Positions 1 to 8,539 of a stretch of 64,000 nucleotides of DNA are shown here, piece after piece; position 1 is the stretch's first letter; each line of letters starts with the position of its first letter. A program made the translations under genes and the position numbers. Source of the stretch: BMS3ABIN04 sp964553325 (GTDB taxonomy: Bacteria; Bacteroidota; Ignavibacteria; Ignavibacteriales; Melioribacteraceae); assembly GCA_964553325.1 (NCBI GenBank), contig CAZKKI010000072.1:1-64000 (forward strand). Reading direction: 5' to 3'. The notes beneath the pieces are model-generated. The model was not told where the DNA came from. It was given only the letters and a program-made list of their open reading frames with translations, and made no database searches.

Positions 1-260
1 TCTTTTTGTTCTTCGGCGGAAATGTAAACCGAATGAGGATCCAAATCTTTTAACATTCCTCTGATTGCATCTTCAACGAGTTTTGTCGTATCAACCTCTT
101 CCAAATAATATTTTGTGGTGTAATCCAGTACTTCGCCGAATTTATCGACATTTTCTTCAATTTCCTTGTCGCCTATAAGAAGATGAAGATTACTGCCGAT
201 GTAAAAACCTATAACCAAAGAAAACAAAAAGTAAATGAATTTTAATCTGGATTTCGACAA
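1..260 (-). CDS. S41-family C-terminal processing peptidase, N-terminal part (truncated by window edge)
   Basis: The minus strand from 260 to the window edge reads without a stop. It starts at a TTG at 260-258, preceded by AAGGGGA at a suitable distance. The first residues form a signal-anchor (about residues 5-25, hydrophobic). The end of the readable part contains LVEDAIRGMLKDLDPHSVYI, the conserved N-terminal segment of carboxy-terminal processing proteases (CtpA/Prc, MEROPS S41), which cleave substrates in the periplasm. The PDZ domain and the Ser/Lys catalytic residues would lie outside the window, so activity cannot be judged. It is the last gene of the run that starts with lysS and follows the Wzi-like gene by 13 bp. 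The family call is good; the exact role is unknown. Confidence 0.8.
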   Translation of the reverse strand, partial: MSKSRLKFIYFLFSLVIGFYIGSNLHLLIGDKEIEENVDKFGEVLDYTTKYYLEEVDTTKLVEDAIRGMLKDLDPHSVYISAEEQK

Positions 261-273
261 AATGCGCTTCCCC

Positions 274-1932
274 TTAAATTTTAATTTTAAACCCTAATTG
301 CGAATCGAAAATTTTTCCGGAAATATTTCCACGACGAGATTCGTTAACATAATTTAATGAAAGAAAAAGAAATAAATTGTTATACGGCTCATAGACAAAA
401 TCAAAATCAAATTTTCTGACGTATTCCCTGTCGCCTTGTAAAAAATAGATTTCTTCGGAATCATTCGTGCGGTGACCCAATAAAATATCGCCACCGTAAT
501 TTATTGTAGAATCACCATCAATTTTGTTGGCACCGTGTACCGTGTAGTCGAACATAAACGAAACTTTAATTCTGTAATGAGGGTAATAATTTATTTTTAT
601 CGCCAGACTCGAACTATTCGGTTGTTTGTTAACACCTATTCCGTATCCCAAACTTGTATAATTGTTATAATTTAAGCGGTGAGTAAATACGTAAGGATCG
701 ATTCTCAAATAATCAATCTCCAATTCAACCGGGATAACCGGAAATAATTGTGAGGAAAAAATACCGAGATGCATCAATGTTTGGTTGCCGTACCAACCGG
801 TTCCCAGTTTTCCGAAATCAATATCGTCTATCAGTAAAGTACCGTAAAATTTTAATCCGTTTATTGTATTGTTAGTAAAATCAAAAAACAACATTGAATT
901 GTCGCGGTCTTGATTTGCATGTTCTACGCTTTTATAAAAATTAAACGGATTCAAATACGAAAAATCGATTCCGCGATTTGCATAAACGATAATTTCACCG
1001 GCACCGATTTTTAAGTGTTTCGAAAAATTATAGTAAAAACGGTGATACGAAATATATTTGTCGTGTATAACATTTCCACCGTTTGAAGTAGAATCGAAAA
1101 CCGTTGCGATTGTTCCGAGAAGTTTACCGTGTAAGAACGAAAAGCCGAAGTTTTTATATTTTAAATTTAATTGTATGTAATCGAGCGGCGGAGAATAATC
1201 CGATAGTAACGAGCGGTAATTTTGATAACCTATAATTTTTCTGTCGCGCCCTATTTTGAATTTTACGTAATCGAATTCCGCCAGTAAATAGCCTTCGGTT
1301 TCGTCGAAGAAATCGTTTCCCAAGTTAGAAGAAGTTGTAGTGTGAATTTTGAAATTGTATTTTCTGCTGCCCGTCGATTGAGCTAAATTTCTGTTTCCGG
1401 CGAAAGTTCCGTTTGTAGCTTTTATCGAAAATCCCAAGCGATTGAAAAAAGAAAACCGTGCGATTCCCCCGAAGTTAAATATGGAAGTCGATTGGACGCT
1501 ATCGTCAATGAATTTTCTGTTGTAAAAAGTAGCATCTCCCACGAAATTAACAAACGCACTGAACCGATTATTTTCCGTGAAATAAAAAACGAATTTTTCT
1601 TTTTGGGAAAAGATGTTATTGAGTCCCGATTCTGCCACTGAAGAAAATTTATTTACATTACCGTTTAATTCATAATCGAATTCTGTTATAAAATCGTTAA
1701 GTGTTTCTAAATCGAGCGGTGTGAGTTTTTCTTTTGCCCGTATAATTTCTTTAAGGTAACTTGCAACTTGTTTTCTGGTTTTCGGAAGTTCGAATTCGTC
1801 GTAATTGTTTATAATTTGGTAAGAATCCATTCTTTTGAGAAAAGTGTAAACCGGATGCGTGTATTCCACATAACCTACTTGCGCAAAGGTTTCGACGGCA
1901 AAAAGCAGAGTTATAAAAACAAATTTTTTCAA
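274..1932 (-). CDS. Wzi-like outer-membrane beta-barrel protein
   Basis: The 552-residue protein starts with a clear signal peptide (cleavage near AQVGYVEY, about residue 18). Its body alternates aromatic and polar residues and ends in LGFKIKI, as outer-membrane barrels do. The segment with FKIGRDRKIIGYQNYRSLL, SDYSPPLDYIQL and YANRGIDFSYLNPFNF resembles the capsule-assembly Wzi family, in which an 18-strand barrel anchors surface polysaccharide. The N-terminal 100 residues look like a separate helical/periplasmic part. It begins 1 bp after the stop of a family 2 glycosyltransferase, which fits a role in surface glycans. The barrel call is firm; the Wzi assignment rests on motif resemblance only. 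Confidence 0.6.
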   Translation of the reverse strand: MKKFVFITLLFAVETFAQVGYVEYTHPVYTFLKRMDSYQIINNYDEFELPKTRKQVASYLKEIIRAKEKLTPLDLETLNDFITEFDYELNGNVNKFSSVAESGLNNIFSQKEKFVFYFTENNRFSAFVNFVGDATFYNRKFIDDSVQSTSIFNFGGIARFSFFNRLGFSIKATNGTFAGNRNLAQSTGSRKYNFKIHTTTSSNLGNDFFDETEGYLLAEFDYVKFKIGRDRKIIGYQNYRSLLSDYSPPLDYIQLNLKYKNFGFSFLHGKLLGTIATVFDSTSNGGNVIHDKYISYHRFYYNFSKHLKIGAGEIIVYANRGIDFSYLNPFNFYKSVEHANQDRDNSMLFFDFTNNTINGLKFYGTLLIDDIDFGKLGTGWYGNQTLMHLGIFSSQLFPVIPVELEIDYLRIDPYVFTHRLNYNNYTSLGYGIGVNKQPNSSSLAIKINYYPHYRIKVSFMFDYTVHGANKIDGDSTINYGGDILLGHRTNDSEEIYFLQGDREYVRKFDFDFVYEPYNNLFLFLSLNYVNESRRGNISGKIFDSQLGFKIKI

Positions 1933-1933
1933 A

Positions 1934-2668
1934 TTATCTTACCTGTTCCCAAGTTTTGGATAATGACCTTTTTGTAAAAATAACCGAAATACTGTTACTA
2001 AGCCAAGTAAAAAGAATTTTAAAATGTCCGTATTTTCTGTATCTCCGCGGCGATTCGAAAACGGTAATTTTATTGGCGAACAGTATTTTACCTTTTCGCC
2101 TTATGCGTTTGAACAATTCGAAATCTTCACCGGCAATCAATTTTTCGTCGTAGCCGTTCAGTTCGTTGAAAACGCTTTTTTTAACAACGTGGCATTCCCC
2201 TCTTCCCATTCCCAAACCGATAATATTCAAAAACCAAAAATAGTAATTGTAGAAAGTAAGAAACACCAAATCGATAAATTTGGAATCGGCCGGGAATACT
2301 TTTACCGCGCACGTCATTGCCAAATAATTTTCCGGATAAAATTTGTTTACAATCAAATCGAAAAAATCGAACGGTTTTTCTATCATCGTATCGCAATTGA
2401 GAAATACGAGAACATCGCCATCGGCTATTTTAGCGCCGGCGTTTCTTCCTTGCGAAATATTTTGTTTTTCGTTCGGGGCAACGGTAACAACTTTATGTGT
2501 GTATTGTTTGGCAATTTCGATTGTTCCGTCAGTGCTGCCACCGTCGGATACGATAATCTCGTAATCGTATTTTTTTTTCAAAGCCGGCTCGGTTAATTGT
2601 TCGAGTAAGACCGGAAGAAGTTTTTCTTCGTTCAGAGCCGGAATAATTATGCTAAGTTTAACAGACAT
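1934..2668 (-). CDS. Family 2 glycosyltransferase
   Basis: The 244-residue protein opens with LSIIIPALNEE and IIVSDGGSTDGT, the nucleotide-sugar-binding start of GT-A fold family 2 glycosyltransferases. It continues with VLVFLNCDT, the acidic metal-binding motif position (here a C between N and D). A later AGEDFELFKRIRRKGK matches the acceptor/catalytic ED motif region. A hydrophobic stretch at about residues 130-155 and a short amphipathic C-terminus suggest membrane association. The donor and acceptor sugars cannot be read from the sequence. It lies 3 bp after the DUF2279 gene and 1 bp before the Wzi-like barrel, so the three genes are probably co-transcribed for an envelope task. Confidence 0.85.
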   Translation of the reverse strand: MSVKLSIIIPALNEEKLLPVLLEQLTEPALKKKYDYEIIVSDGGSTDGTIEIAKQYTHKVVTVAPNEKQNISQGRNAGAKIADGDVLVFLNCDTMIEKPFDFFDLIVNKFYPENYLAMTCAVKVFPADSKFIDLVFLTFYNYYFWFLNIIGLGMGRGECHVVKKSVFNELNGYDEKLIAGEDFELFKRIRRKGKILFANKITVFESPRRYRKYGHFKILFTWLSNSISVIFTKRSLSKTWEQVR

Positions 2669-2671
2669 AGT

Positions 2672-3643
2672 TTAATAAACAAACGCCAGAAATGCCGCAT
2701 CGGGAGTAATGCGTATTCCGGGCATCGGAAAATGAATATAGTTTAATGTATTTTTAACAAATTGCCAAAACTCGCCGTGCAGCGGAAGTTCTTCGGCGTC
2801 CAAATCGAACGCAATGTAAAGTTCACGTTTACCTTTGCCGAAGCCGTTCCAGTCTTTTAACCCCGTTCCCACGGAAATCATCAAAAACGAAGGCCAATAT
2901 TTTGCCCAATTTCCGGGAAGAAGATTTTTCATTCTCAGCGCAAGCCAGTATTTTTGTCCTGAATAATCATCGGTTACATTATTTGCTCTGTGCAAACGAT
3001 TTCTATCGCCCGGAGGCGGTGGATTCAATAAATCTTCCGACGGCCAGTAACTTACACGAGGTTGAAAATTTTTAAGAAACGGATAGTAATATTGACCGAG
3101 AAAATAAAGAGCGCCAAGTAAATCGGCGCCGGCATCTCCCGGACTGAAACCCCAGTTTTTGCCGAAACCGTCTTCTATTTCGATATACATTTCGAATGCG
3201 AAAGCCGCGGCGGCGGAATATATTACCGCGTTTTCATTACGGATGCCGGAGCCTTCAAAAGCGGATGAAAATGCGTGAGCCAAAAGATGGGTTCCGTAAA
3301 AGTGTCCGATTTTATCTATCCAAAGCGCGTATTCCCAATCGTTAACTATTTTGAAAGTCGAACTTTGATCCGCCCACCAAGTATTCTTTTGGTAAATGTG
3401 AATTGCAACACCACTCGATAACGTTATTGCGCCTATTATTGCCAAATTAGTGTAATTGATTTGGTTTTCCAGCGGATCCGAGTTCAAATGTATTTGTTCA
3501 ACTGTTCTTAGCGAAAGTGGCGGATTGATACCGGATTTACGCAAAATTGCTTCGGACGGTTCGAGCGAATAATTCCCTTGTGGAAACACCGTAGAAAAAA
3601 ATATAAAAATCAAATACGTAGTATTTTTCAATCCGTTTAGCAT
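2672..3643 (-). CDS. DUF2279-family membrane/periplasmic protein
   Basis: The 323-residue protein has an N-terminal signal sequence (LIFIFFSTVFPQG). A membrane-like segment NLAIIGAITLSSGVAIHIYQ follows. The block DKIGHFYGTHLLAHAF, then YIEIEDGFGKNWGFSPGD and DLLGALYFLGQYYYPFLKN, is the pattern I associate with DUF2279 (YfiM-like) predicted periplasmic proteins. The repeated His and acidic residues in that block are conserved in the family, but no reaction is known to me. The C-terminal 100 residues appear beta-rich (KYWLALRMKNLLPGNW). It is followed at 3 bp by the glycosyltransferase gene. Its start is 34 bp after the lysS stop. Confidence 0.65.
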   Translation of the reverse strand: MLNGLKNTTYLIFIFFSTVFPQGNYSLEPSEAILRKSGINPPLSLRTVEQIHLNSDPLENQINYTNLAIIGAITLSSGVAIHIYQKNTWWADQSSTFKIVNDWEYALWIDKIGHFYGTHLLAHAFSSAFEGSGIRNENAVIYSAAAAFAFEMYIEIEDGFGKNWGFSPGDAGADLLGALYFLGQYYYPFLKNFQPRVSYWPSEDLLNPPPPGDRNRLHRANNVTDDYSGQKYWLALRMKNLLPGNWAKYWPSFLMISVGTGLKDWNGFGKGKRELYIAFDLDAEELPLHGEFWQFVKNTLNYIHFPMPGIRITPDAAFLAFVY

Positions 3644-3677
3644 CAGTTTGCGTAAAATCCAATTTCTTTCCGTAGTA

Positions 3678-5183
3678 CTATTTTTCTTTTCTCATTTGAG
3701 GGAACAAAATAACATCCCTTATCGAGCTTTGGTTTGTAAGCAACATAACCAATCTGTCGATACCGACACCAAGACCTGCCGTAGGCGGCATACCGTATTC
3801 CAGCGCTCTGATGTAATCGTAATCTATCTGATGAGCTTCTTCATCACCGGCTTCTTTATATTTTGCTTGTTGCTGAAATCTGTTTAACTGGTCGATCGGA
3901 TCGTTAAGTTCGCTGAACGCATTACAAATTTCACGACCCAAAACAAAACCTTCGAAGCGTTCGACCAAACCTTCTTTCGAGCGGTGCTTTTTTGCAAGTG
4001 GTGAAAGTTCCACAGGATAATCCATTACGAAAGTGGGATGAATAAGTTTGTGTTCAACCGTTGCGGAAAATAATTCGTCAATCAGTTTCCCCTTGCTTTC
4101 CGTTCCGGTGAGTTCAACGTTTCTGCTTTTTAACGCATCGATAAGTTCTTCGTCCGGAGCTTTCAGTACGTCGATTCCGGTTTCTTTTCTTAACTCATCT
4201 ACCATCGAAATTCTTTCCCATTTTTCTCCGAAATCGATTTCGTGCCCTTCAATATTGAATTTGGTTGAGCCGAATACCGATTTCGTAACTTCAGCAATCA
4301 TCTTTTCAACAAAATCCATCATCCAAATATAATCTTTGTATGCAACGTATAATTCCATCATCGTAAATTCCGGGTTGTGTGTTCTGTCCATTCCTTCGTT
4401 TCTAAAATCTTTCGATATTTCGTAAACTCCGTCGAAACCGCCTACGATTAATCTTTTAAGATAAAGCTCATCGGCGATACGCAAAAACAGTTTCATTTCC
4501 AGTGTATTGTGATAAGTTTCAAAAGGACGGGCGGCGGCTCCGCCGTACAACGGTTGAAGAATCGGTGTTTCAACTTCAAGTAAACCTTGATCGTCCAAAA
4601 ATCTTCTGAGATTGGTTACAATTTTCGAACGTTTTATGAACACGTCTTTTACTTCCGGATTAACAATCAAATCAACGTATCTTTGTCTGTATCTTAATTC
4701 TTTATCGGAAAATTGATCGTAAACTTTTCTGTTACCGTCTTCGTCAATCACTTCTTTCGGTATCGGTATCGGTCTAAGTGATTTTGCAAGCAATGTAAGT
4801 TTTTTTGCGTGTACGGTAATTTCACCCGTTCTCGTTTTGAACACAAAACCTTCAACGCCAACAATATCGCCTATATCCATTAACTTGAACGCATCGTACA
4901 TTTCGTTTAATTCATCTTTTTTAAGATAGATTTGTATTTTACCTTTGAAGTCTTGAATTTGTGCGAACGATGCTTTCCCCATTTTTCTGATAGCCATTAA
5001 TCTTCCGGCAATGCTTACGTCTTTGCCTTCGTATTTATCGTAATTTTCTTTTATGTCGGTCGAATACGAATCAACGTCGTATTTGTATGCGTAAGGTTCG
5101 ATGTTTCTTTTAATCAGCTCTTCAAGTTCTTCACGTCGTCTTTTAATAAGTTCGTTGATATCTTCTTGAACCGCCGTATTCAC
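3678..5183 (-). CDS. lysS: Lysine--tRNA ligase, class II
   Basis: This enzyme charges tRNA(Lys) with lysine in the cytoplasm. The N-terminal OB-fold anticodon-binding domain spans about residues 50-160 (DVSIAGRLMAIRKMGKASFA). Class II motif 1 is around RFLDDQGLLEVETPILQ. Motif 2 is FRNEGMDRTHNPEFT. Motif 3 is GLGVGIDRLVMLLT near the end. The length is typical. An ATG at 5207 overlaps the preceding stop, but a perfect AGGAGG (5188-5193) lies inside that longer version, 4 nt before a GTG at 5183. I therefore chose the GTG (501 aa). It follows rluB directly in the scpA-scpB-rluB-lysS run. Confidence 0.95.
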   Translation of the reverse strand: MNTAVQEDINELIKRRREELEELIKRNIEPYAYKYDVDSYSTDIKENYDKYEGKDVSIAGRLMAIRKMGKASFAQIQDFKGKIQIYLKKDELNEMYDAFKLMDIGDIVGVEGFVFKTRTGEITVHAKKLTLLAKSLRPIPIPKEVIDEDGNRKVYDQFSDKELRYRQRYVDLIVNPEVKDVFIKRSKIVTNLRRFLDDQGLLEVETPILQPLYGGAAARPFETYHNTLEMKLFLRIADELYLKRLIVGGFDGVYEISKDFRNEGMDRTHNPEFTMMELYVAYKDYIWMMDFVEKMIAEVTKSVFGSTKFNIEGHEIDFGEKWERISMVDELRKETGIDVLKAPDEELIDALKSRNVELTGTESKGKLIDELFSATVEHKLIHPTFVMDYPVELSPLAKKHRSKEGLVERFEGFVLGREICNAFSELNDPIDQLNRFQQQAKYKEAGDEEAHQIDYDYIRALEYGMPPTAGLGVGIDRLVMLLTNQSSIRDVILFPQMRKEK

Positions 5184-5207
5184 TTTTCCTCCTGCTTGAT
5201 TTTTCAT

Positions 5208-5960
5208 TTATCGTTTATTCCCTTTTTGTTTGTTCATTATGTTCAGAATTTCTTTCGGATCGATTTTTTTATACTCTCCGCGTTTCAAACCGGTAACGGT
5301 AAATTTACCGAACCGAGTGCGTTCCAGATTTTTCACCGTATAACCGAGAGCGGAAAACATATTTTTTACAAAATGATTTCTACCTTCAACGGTAATCACT
5401 TTCACTCGCTTAGGGGATTTTTTGTTGACGAAATTAATAGAAACGAATTTTCCTTTTTTACCGCCGGTAACAATTCCCCGTAAAAGCTTTTCCCTGTCTT
5501 CTTTTTCCAAAGGCTTATCGAGCGTAACAACGTATTCTCTTTCTACTTTATTTCTCGGATGAGTTAAGAAATTTGCGAATTCACCGTCGTTAGTCAGAAT
5601 TAAAACACCGGTTGTATTATAATCCAAACGGCCGACCGGAAAAATTTTTTGTTTTGTTTTGATTAATTCCGTTACCGTTGTTCTGTCTTTTTCATCTTTG
5701 GTTGAAGTTATAACGCCTTTCGGTTTGTTCAGCAAAAAATATACTTTCCTTTCCCAGCGAATTAATTCACCGTCAACTTTTACTTTGTCTTTTTCCGGGT
5801 CGATTTTGACGCCCAACTCCGAAATTCTTTTACCGTTAACGGTAACTCTGCCTTCGGATATCAATTCATCGGCTTTTCTGCGCGAAGCAATGCCGCATTC
5901 GGCTATAAATTTATTCAGTCGTATCAAATCCGTCTTGTTCCGTTGCCGTGTTGTTTTCAA
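5208..5960 (-). CDS. rluB: RsuA/RluB-family pseudouridine synthase
   Basis: It isomerises specific uridines in ribosomal RNA to pseudouridine. An S4 RNA-binding domain begins at IRLNKFIAECGIASRRKADEL. The catalytic motif is FPVGRLDYNTTGVLILTNDG, with the Asp of GRLDYNT. The family end pattern GRNHFVKNMFSALGYTVKNL follows. The ORF extends to a TTG at 5972, but GAGGAAG precedes a second TTG at 5960 by about 6 nt and is the better start. Either start overlaps the end of scpB by about 50-60 bp. A shorter start at TTG 5927 is also possible. RluB (23S) versus RsuA (16S) specificity is inferred from the scpAB neighbourhood, where rluB is usual. Confidence 0.9.
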   Translation of the reverse strand: MKTTRQRNKTDLIRLNKFIAECGIASRRKADELISEGRVTVNGKRISELGVKIDPEKDKVKVDGELIRWERKVYFLLNKPKGVITSTKDEKDRTTVTELIKTKQKIFPVGRLDYNTTGVLILTNDGEFANFLTHPRNKVEREYVVTLDKPLEKEDREKLLRGIVTGGKKGKFVSINFVNKKSPKRVKVITVEGRNHFVKNMFSALGYTVKNLERTRFGKFTVTGLKRGEYKKIDPKEILNIMNKQKGNKR

Positions 5961-6564
5961 GTTCTTCCTCAATTTCGTTCATCATAATTTTTCTTTTTTG
6001 CTCAATGAAATCGGAATCTTTCATAATTTCCTCAATCTCTCTCGGTTTGGGCAGATCGGCAATTTTATTCAACCCGAAATACATTAAGAATTCGTCGGTT
6101 GTGCCGTAAAGCAAAGGTCTTCCGATGGTTTCCGCTCTTCCTTTGATTGTAATCAGATTTTTTTCTAGCAGCGAATTAATTATATAATCGGAATTAACTC
6201 CGCGTATTGTTTCTATCTCGGGTTTGGTAATCGGTTGCTTGTAAGCAATAATAGCCAATGTTTCCAAAGCGGCTTGACTCAAACGTCTTCTGCTTTTTTC
6301 CGAAGACAAATAACCGATATATTTTGCGTATTCCGGTTTCGTGCCGAATGTAAATCCGTTCGCAATTCTTAAAATTCTGAATGCCCTGTCGTTTTCTTCG
6401 TAACATTTATTCAAGTAATCTACGGTTTCTTCAACATCCTTGTTCGTAACCGCAATATCGTCGCCGTCTATTTCTTTAATTGCTTTTACTATTTCGGTTG
6501 AACCGATTGGTTCGTCCGAGGCAAAAATTAAAGATTCGATTATCGATTTATAAATCTTTTCCAT
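5911..6564 (-). CDS. scpB: Segregation and condensation protein B
   Basis: ScpB is the winged-helix (kite) partner of the SMC-ScpA condensin complex that compacts and segregates chromosomes. The sequence shows IYKSIIESLIFASDEPI at the start and the conserved core LSQAALETLAIIAYKQPITK followed by EIETIRGVNSDYIINSLLEK. Its 217 residues are within the usual range, with an acidic, probably disordered tail after residue 190. It overlaps scpA by 17 bp upstream and rluB by about 50 bp downstream, so the three are probably translationally coupled. No strong ribosome-binding site precedes its ATG, which fits coupling to scpA. Confidence 0.95.
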   Translation of the reverse strand: MEKIYKSIIESLIFASDEPIGSTEIVKAIKEIDGDDIAVTNKDVEETVDYLNKCYEENDRAFRILRIANGFTFGTKPEYAKYIGYLSSEKSRRRLSQAALETLAIIAYKQPITKPEIETIRGVNSDYIINSLLEKNLITIKGRAETIGRPLLYGTTDEFLMYFGLNKIADLPKPREIEEIMKDSDFIEQKRKIMMNEIEEELENNTATEQDGFDTTE

Positions 6565-7276
6565 CGCTCAACTTGTAAATAACAAAATCGTTTAATTTCT
6601 CGGAAGTGTTAATTCCTATTTTATCCATTTTCACCAATTCAAGCAATGCAATAAAAGTTACAACAATTCTGATTTTCTCATTCATTTCCCTAATTAAATC
6701 GAGGAAATGCACATAGTTCGATTTTTCGACGAAATCCATTATAAATTCAATTTGTTCGTCGATTGTAACGTTGAATTTTTTAATTTCATGAACAACCTCT
6801 TCCGGTTTCTCCATCAGCGCTTTTTGGAAAGCTTTAATCAAATCGTAAACCGTAATGTTTTTAAGCAAAGCACCTATTTCTTCGGGTGTTTCTTTCGGAT
6901 CGGCGGAAAAGTTGCCTCTGTAATTGATTTTGCGTTGGTTATATTCCAGTACCGAAAATTCTTCCGCCATTTCTTTGTAACGTTTATATTCGAGCAAAGC
7001 TTTTACAAGATCGGCGCGCGGATCAATTTCTTCGCCTTTTTCATCTACTTCTTTCGGTAAGAGCATTCTGACTTTAATCTGCATTAAAGTTGCCGCCATA
7101 AGAAGAAAGTCACCCGCTATCTCCAAATCGAGTTGTTCGATTAGATGGAGATAATCCATAAACTCTTTAGTTATTTTGGATATCGGGATATCGTAAATAT
7201 CCAATTCATCCCTTTTAATGAAGAAAAGCAGAAGATCCAAAGGACCTTCGAAAGTATTTAATTTTACTTTATACAT
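6548..7276 (-). CDS. scpA: Segregation and condensation protein A
   Basis: ScpA is the kleisin that bridges the two SMC heads and carries ScpB. The sequence starts with the family signature YKVKLNTFEGPLDLLLFFIK and IYDIPISKITKEFMDYL. It keeps AGDFLLMAATLMQIKVRMLL. The C-terminal winged helix is around VVTFIALLELVKMDKIGI. Its 242 residues are normal. It starts 1 bp after the trpS stop; the AGGTTAAA over the trpS end is its only ribosome-binding sequence. The smc gene itself is not in the window. Confidence 0.95.
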   Translation of the reverse strand: MYKVKLNTFEGPLDLLLFFIKRDELDIYDIPISKITKEFMDYLHLIEQLDLEIAGDFLLMAATLMQIKVRMLLPKEVDEKGEEIDPRADLVKALLEYKRYKEMAEEFSVLEYNQRKINYRGNFSADPKETPEEIGALLKNITVYDLIKAFQKALMEKPEEVVHEIKKFNVTIDEQIEFIMDFVEKSNYVHFLDLIREMNEKIRIVVTFIALLELVKMDKIGINTSEKLNDFVIYKLSDGKDL

Positions 7277-7277
7277 T

Positions 7278-8258
7278 TTAACCTAAATTCATTGCTTTGT
7301 GCACTTCGTTCATTGTTGCCGCAGCCACTTCGCGCGCTTTCTTTTCACCTTCAATTAAAATGTCCAAAACATCGTCCTTTCTGTTTTCGTATTGTTTCCG
7401 TTTTTCGATAATCGGTGCAAGAAAATCGTTTATTTTTGCAGTGCATTTAAGTTTGCAATCAACGCAACCGAGCGCACCGGAACGGCATCCGTTTTCGATT
7501 TCGATAATCTCACCGGGATTGAATTTTTTATGATATTCGAAAACCAAACACACTTCGGGTCTTCCGGGATCGTTACGCCGTATTTTTTGCGGATCGGTAA
7601 CGGCTTTACGCAATTTTTGTTGAACGGTTTCCGGTTCATCCGAAAGCAAAATTGTATTATTTAGCGATTTACTCATTTTCGCATTCCCGTCCAATCCGGG
7701 TAATCGGGAAAATTTTGTAAGCAACGCTTTCGGTTCGGGGAATACTTTCCCGTATTGTTGATTGAATCTTTTTGCTATTTCACGCGTTATTTCAATGTGA
7801 GGCACTTGGTCTTCGCCAACCGGCACCGCATCGCCTTTGTAAAGCAATATATCGGCCGATTGCAATACCGGATAACCGAGATGACCGTAAATTACGTTTT
7901 GTATGTTTAAATCTCTTATTTGATCTTTCAACGTCGGATTTCTTTCCAACCGAGCTTTCGTTATTAACATCGAAAAAATTAAAAATAATTCCGTATGTTC
8001 CTTTACTTGCGATTGCCGGAAGAAAGGACTTTTTTCCGGATTCAAACCTGTTGAAAGCCAATCTATTACCATTTCTATTGTGTTGTTAAATATTTCACTT
8101 GTATCGGGATTGGTTGTAAGCACATGGTAATCGGCCACAAGGTGATAACTATCGTGTTCGTTTTGTAGTTTAATCCAATTTTCCAAAGCTCCAAGATAAT
8201 GCCCGATGTGCAATTTCCCGGTCGGTCGCATTCCGCTCAATATTCTGTGTTTCGCCAT
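7278..8258 (-). CDS. trpS: Tryptophan--tRNA ligase
   Basis: This class I synthetase attaches tryptophan to tRNA(Trp). The HIGH motif appears as PTGKLHIGHYLGAL near residue 15, and the KMSKS loop as GNAKMSKSLNN near residue 195. DQVPHIEITREIAKRFN is the tryptophan/ATP site signature. The 326-residue length is typical. Four cysteines cluster at CRSGALGCVDCKLKC (about residues 260-275), where many bacterial TrpRS hold a metal site or related loop. It starts at ATG 8258 after AAGGAATT. It is the first gene of the trpS-scpA-scpB-rluB-lysS run and lies 243 bp downstream of the terminator of the nuclease gene. Confidence 0.96.
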   Translation of the reverse strand: MAKHRILSGMRPTGKLHIGHYLGALENWIKLQNEHDSYHLVADYHVLTTNPDTSEIFNNTIEMVIDWLSTGLNPEKSPFFRQSQVKEHTELFLIFSMLITKARLERNPTLKDQIRDLNIQNVIYGHLGYPVLQSADILLYKGDAVPVGEDQVPHIEITREIAKRFNQQYGKVFPEPKALLTKFSRLPGLDGNAKMSKSLNNTILLSDEPETVQQKLRKAVTDPQKIRRNDPGRPEVCLVFEYHKKFNPGEIIEIENGCRSGALGCVDCKLKCTAKINDFLAPIIEKRKQYENRKDDVLDILIEGEKKAREVAAATMNEVHKAMNLG

Positions 8259-8501
8259 AATTCCTTTTTATGTTTTGGTTAAAATAAATAATAAAAATAA
8301 GCAAAAATAATAATATTTTACGGGAGAAATTACAAGCAAGGTTAAAAAGTAATTGATAATTGGGAATTGGCATTCGTCATTGCCAAATTGCTATTTGCAA
8401 ACTGCGGACTGCCAACCGGAAACCGGTCATTCGTCAATTGTTGAAATGTTATTTGGAAATTGTGATTTTTCCCGCGAATAACTCAAATGGTTAGGTTAAA
8501 A
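8259..8501. other. Non-coding gap with degenerate repeats upstream of trpS
   Basis: No credible gene is present in this gap. It holds a short direct repeat CATTCGTCA (8371-8379 and 8428-8436) in a stretch of near-repetitive ATTG/TTTGG text. It also holds a small hairpin TTGGCA...TGCCAA at about 8367-8384. On the minus strand a perfect TATTTTTG (8309-8302) matches the Bacteroidota -7 element TAnnTTTG and could serve trpS, but no TTG sits at the usual 19-21 nt upstream (nearest spacing is 23). It is probably the trpS promoter region plus intergenic repeat debris. Confidence 0.4.
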
Positions 8502-8528
8502 TAAAAAAGGGGACGAAAATTCGCCCCC
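8502..8528 (-). terminator. Intrinsic terminator of the secreted nuclease gene
   Basis: On the minus strand, 12 bp after the stop at 8540, GGGGGCG and CGTCCCC form a 7-bp stem (one G-U pair) around a short AATTTT loop. It is followed at once by TTTTTTA. This is a textbook rho-independent terminator, separating the nuclease gene from trpS. Confidence 0.9.
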
Positions 8529-8539
8529 GTAAGTTAACG

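Noticed and set aside
2024..2596. A 190-codon plus-strand open frame across the glycosyltransferase gene
   Set aside because: No domain or ribosome-binding site; the sense frame is a clear family 2 glycosyltransferase.
8367..8384. Hairpin TTGGCA...TGCCAA as a regulatory element of trpS
   Set aside because: Short stem in low-complexity repeat text; no T-box or tRNA-like features and no terminator follows.
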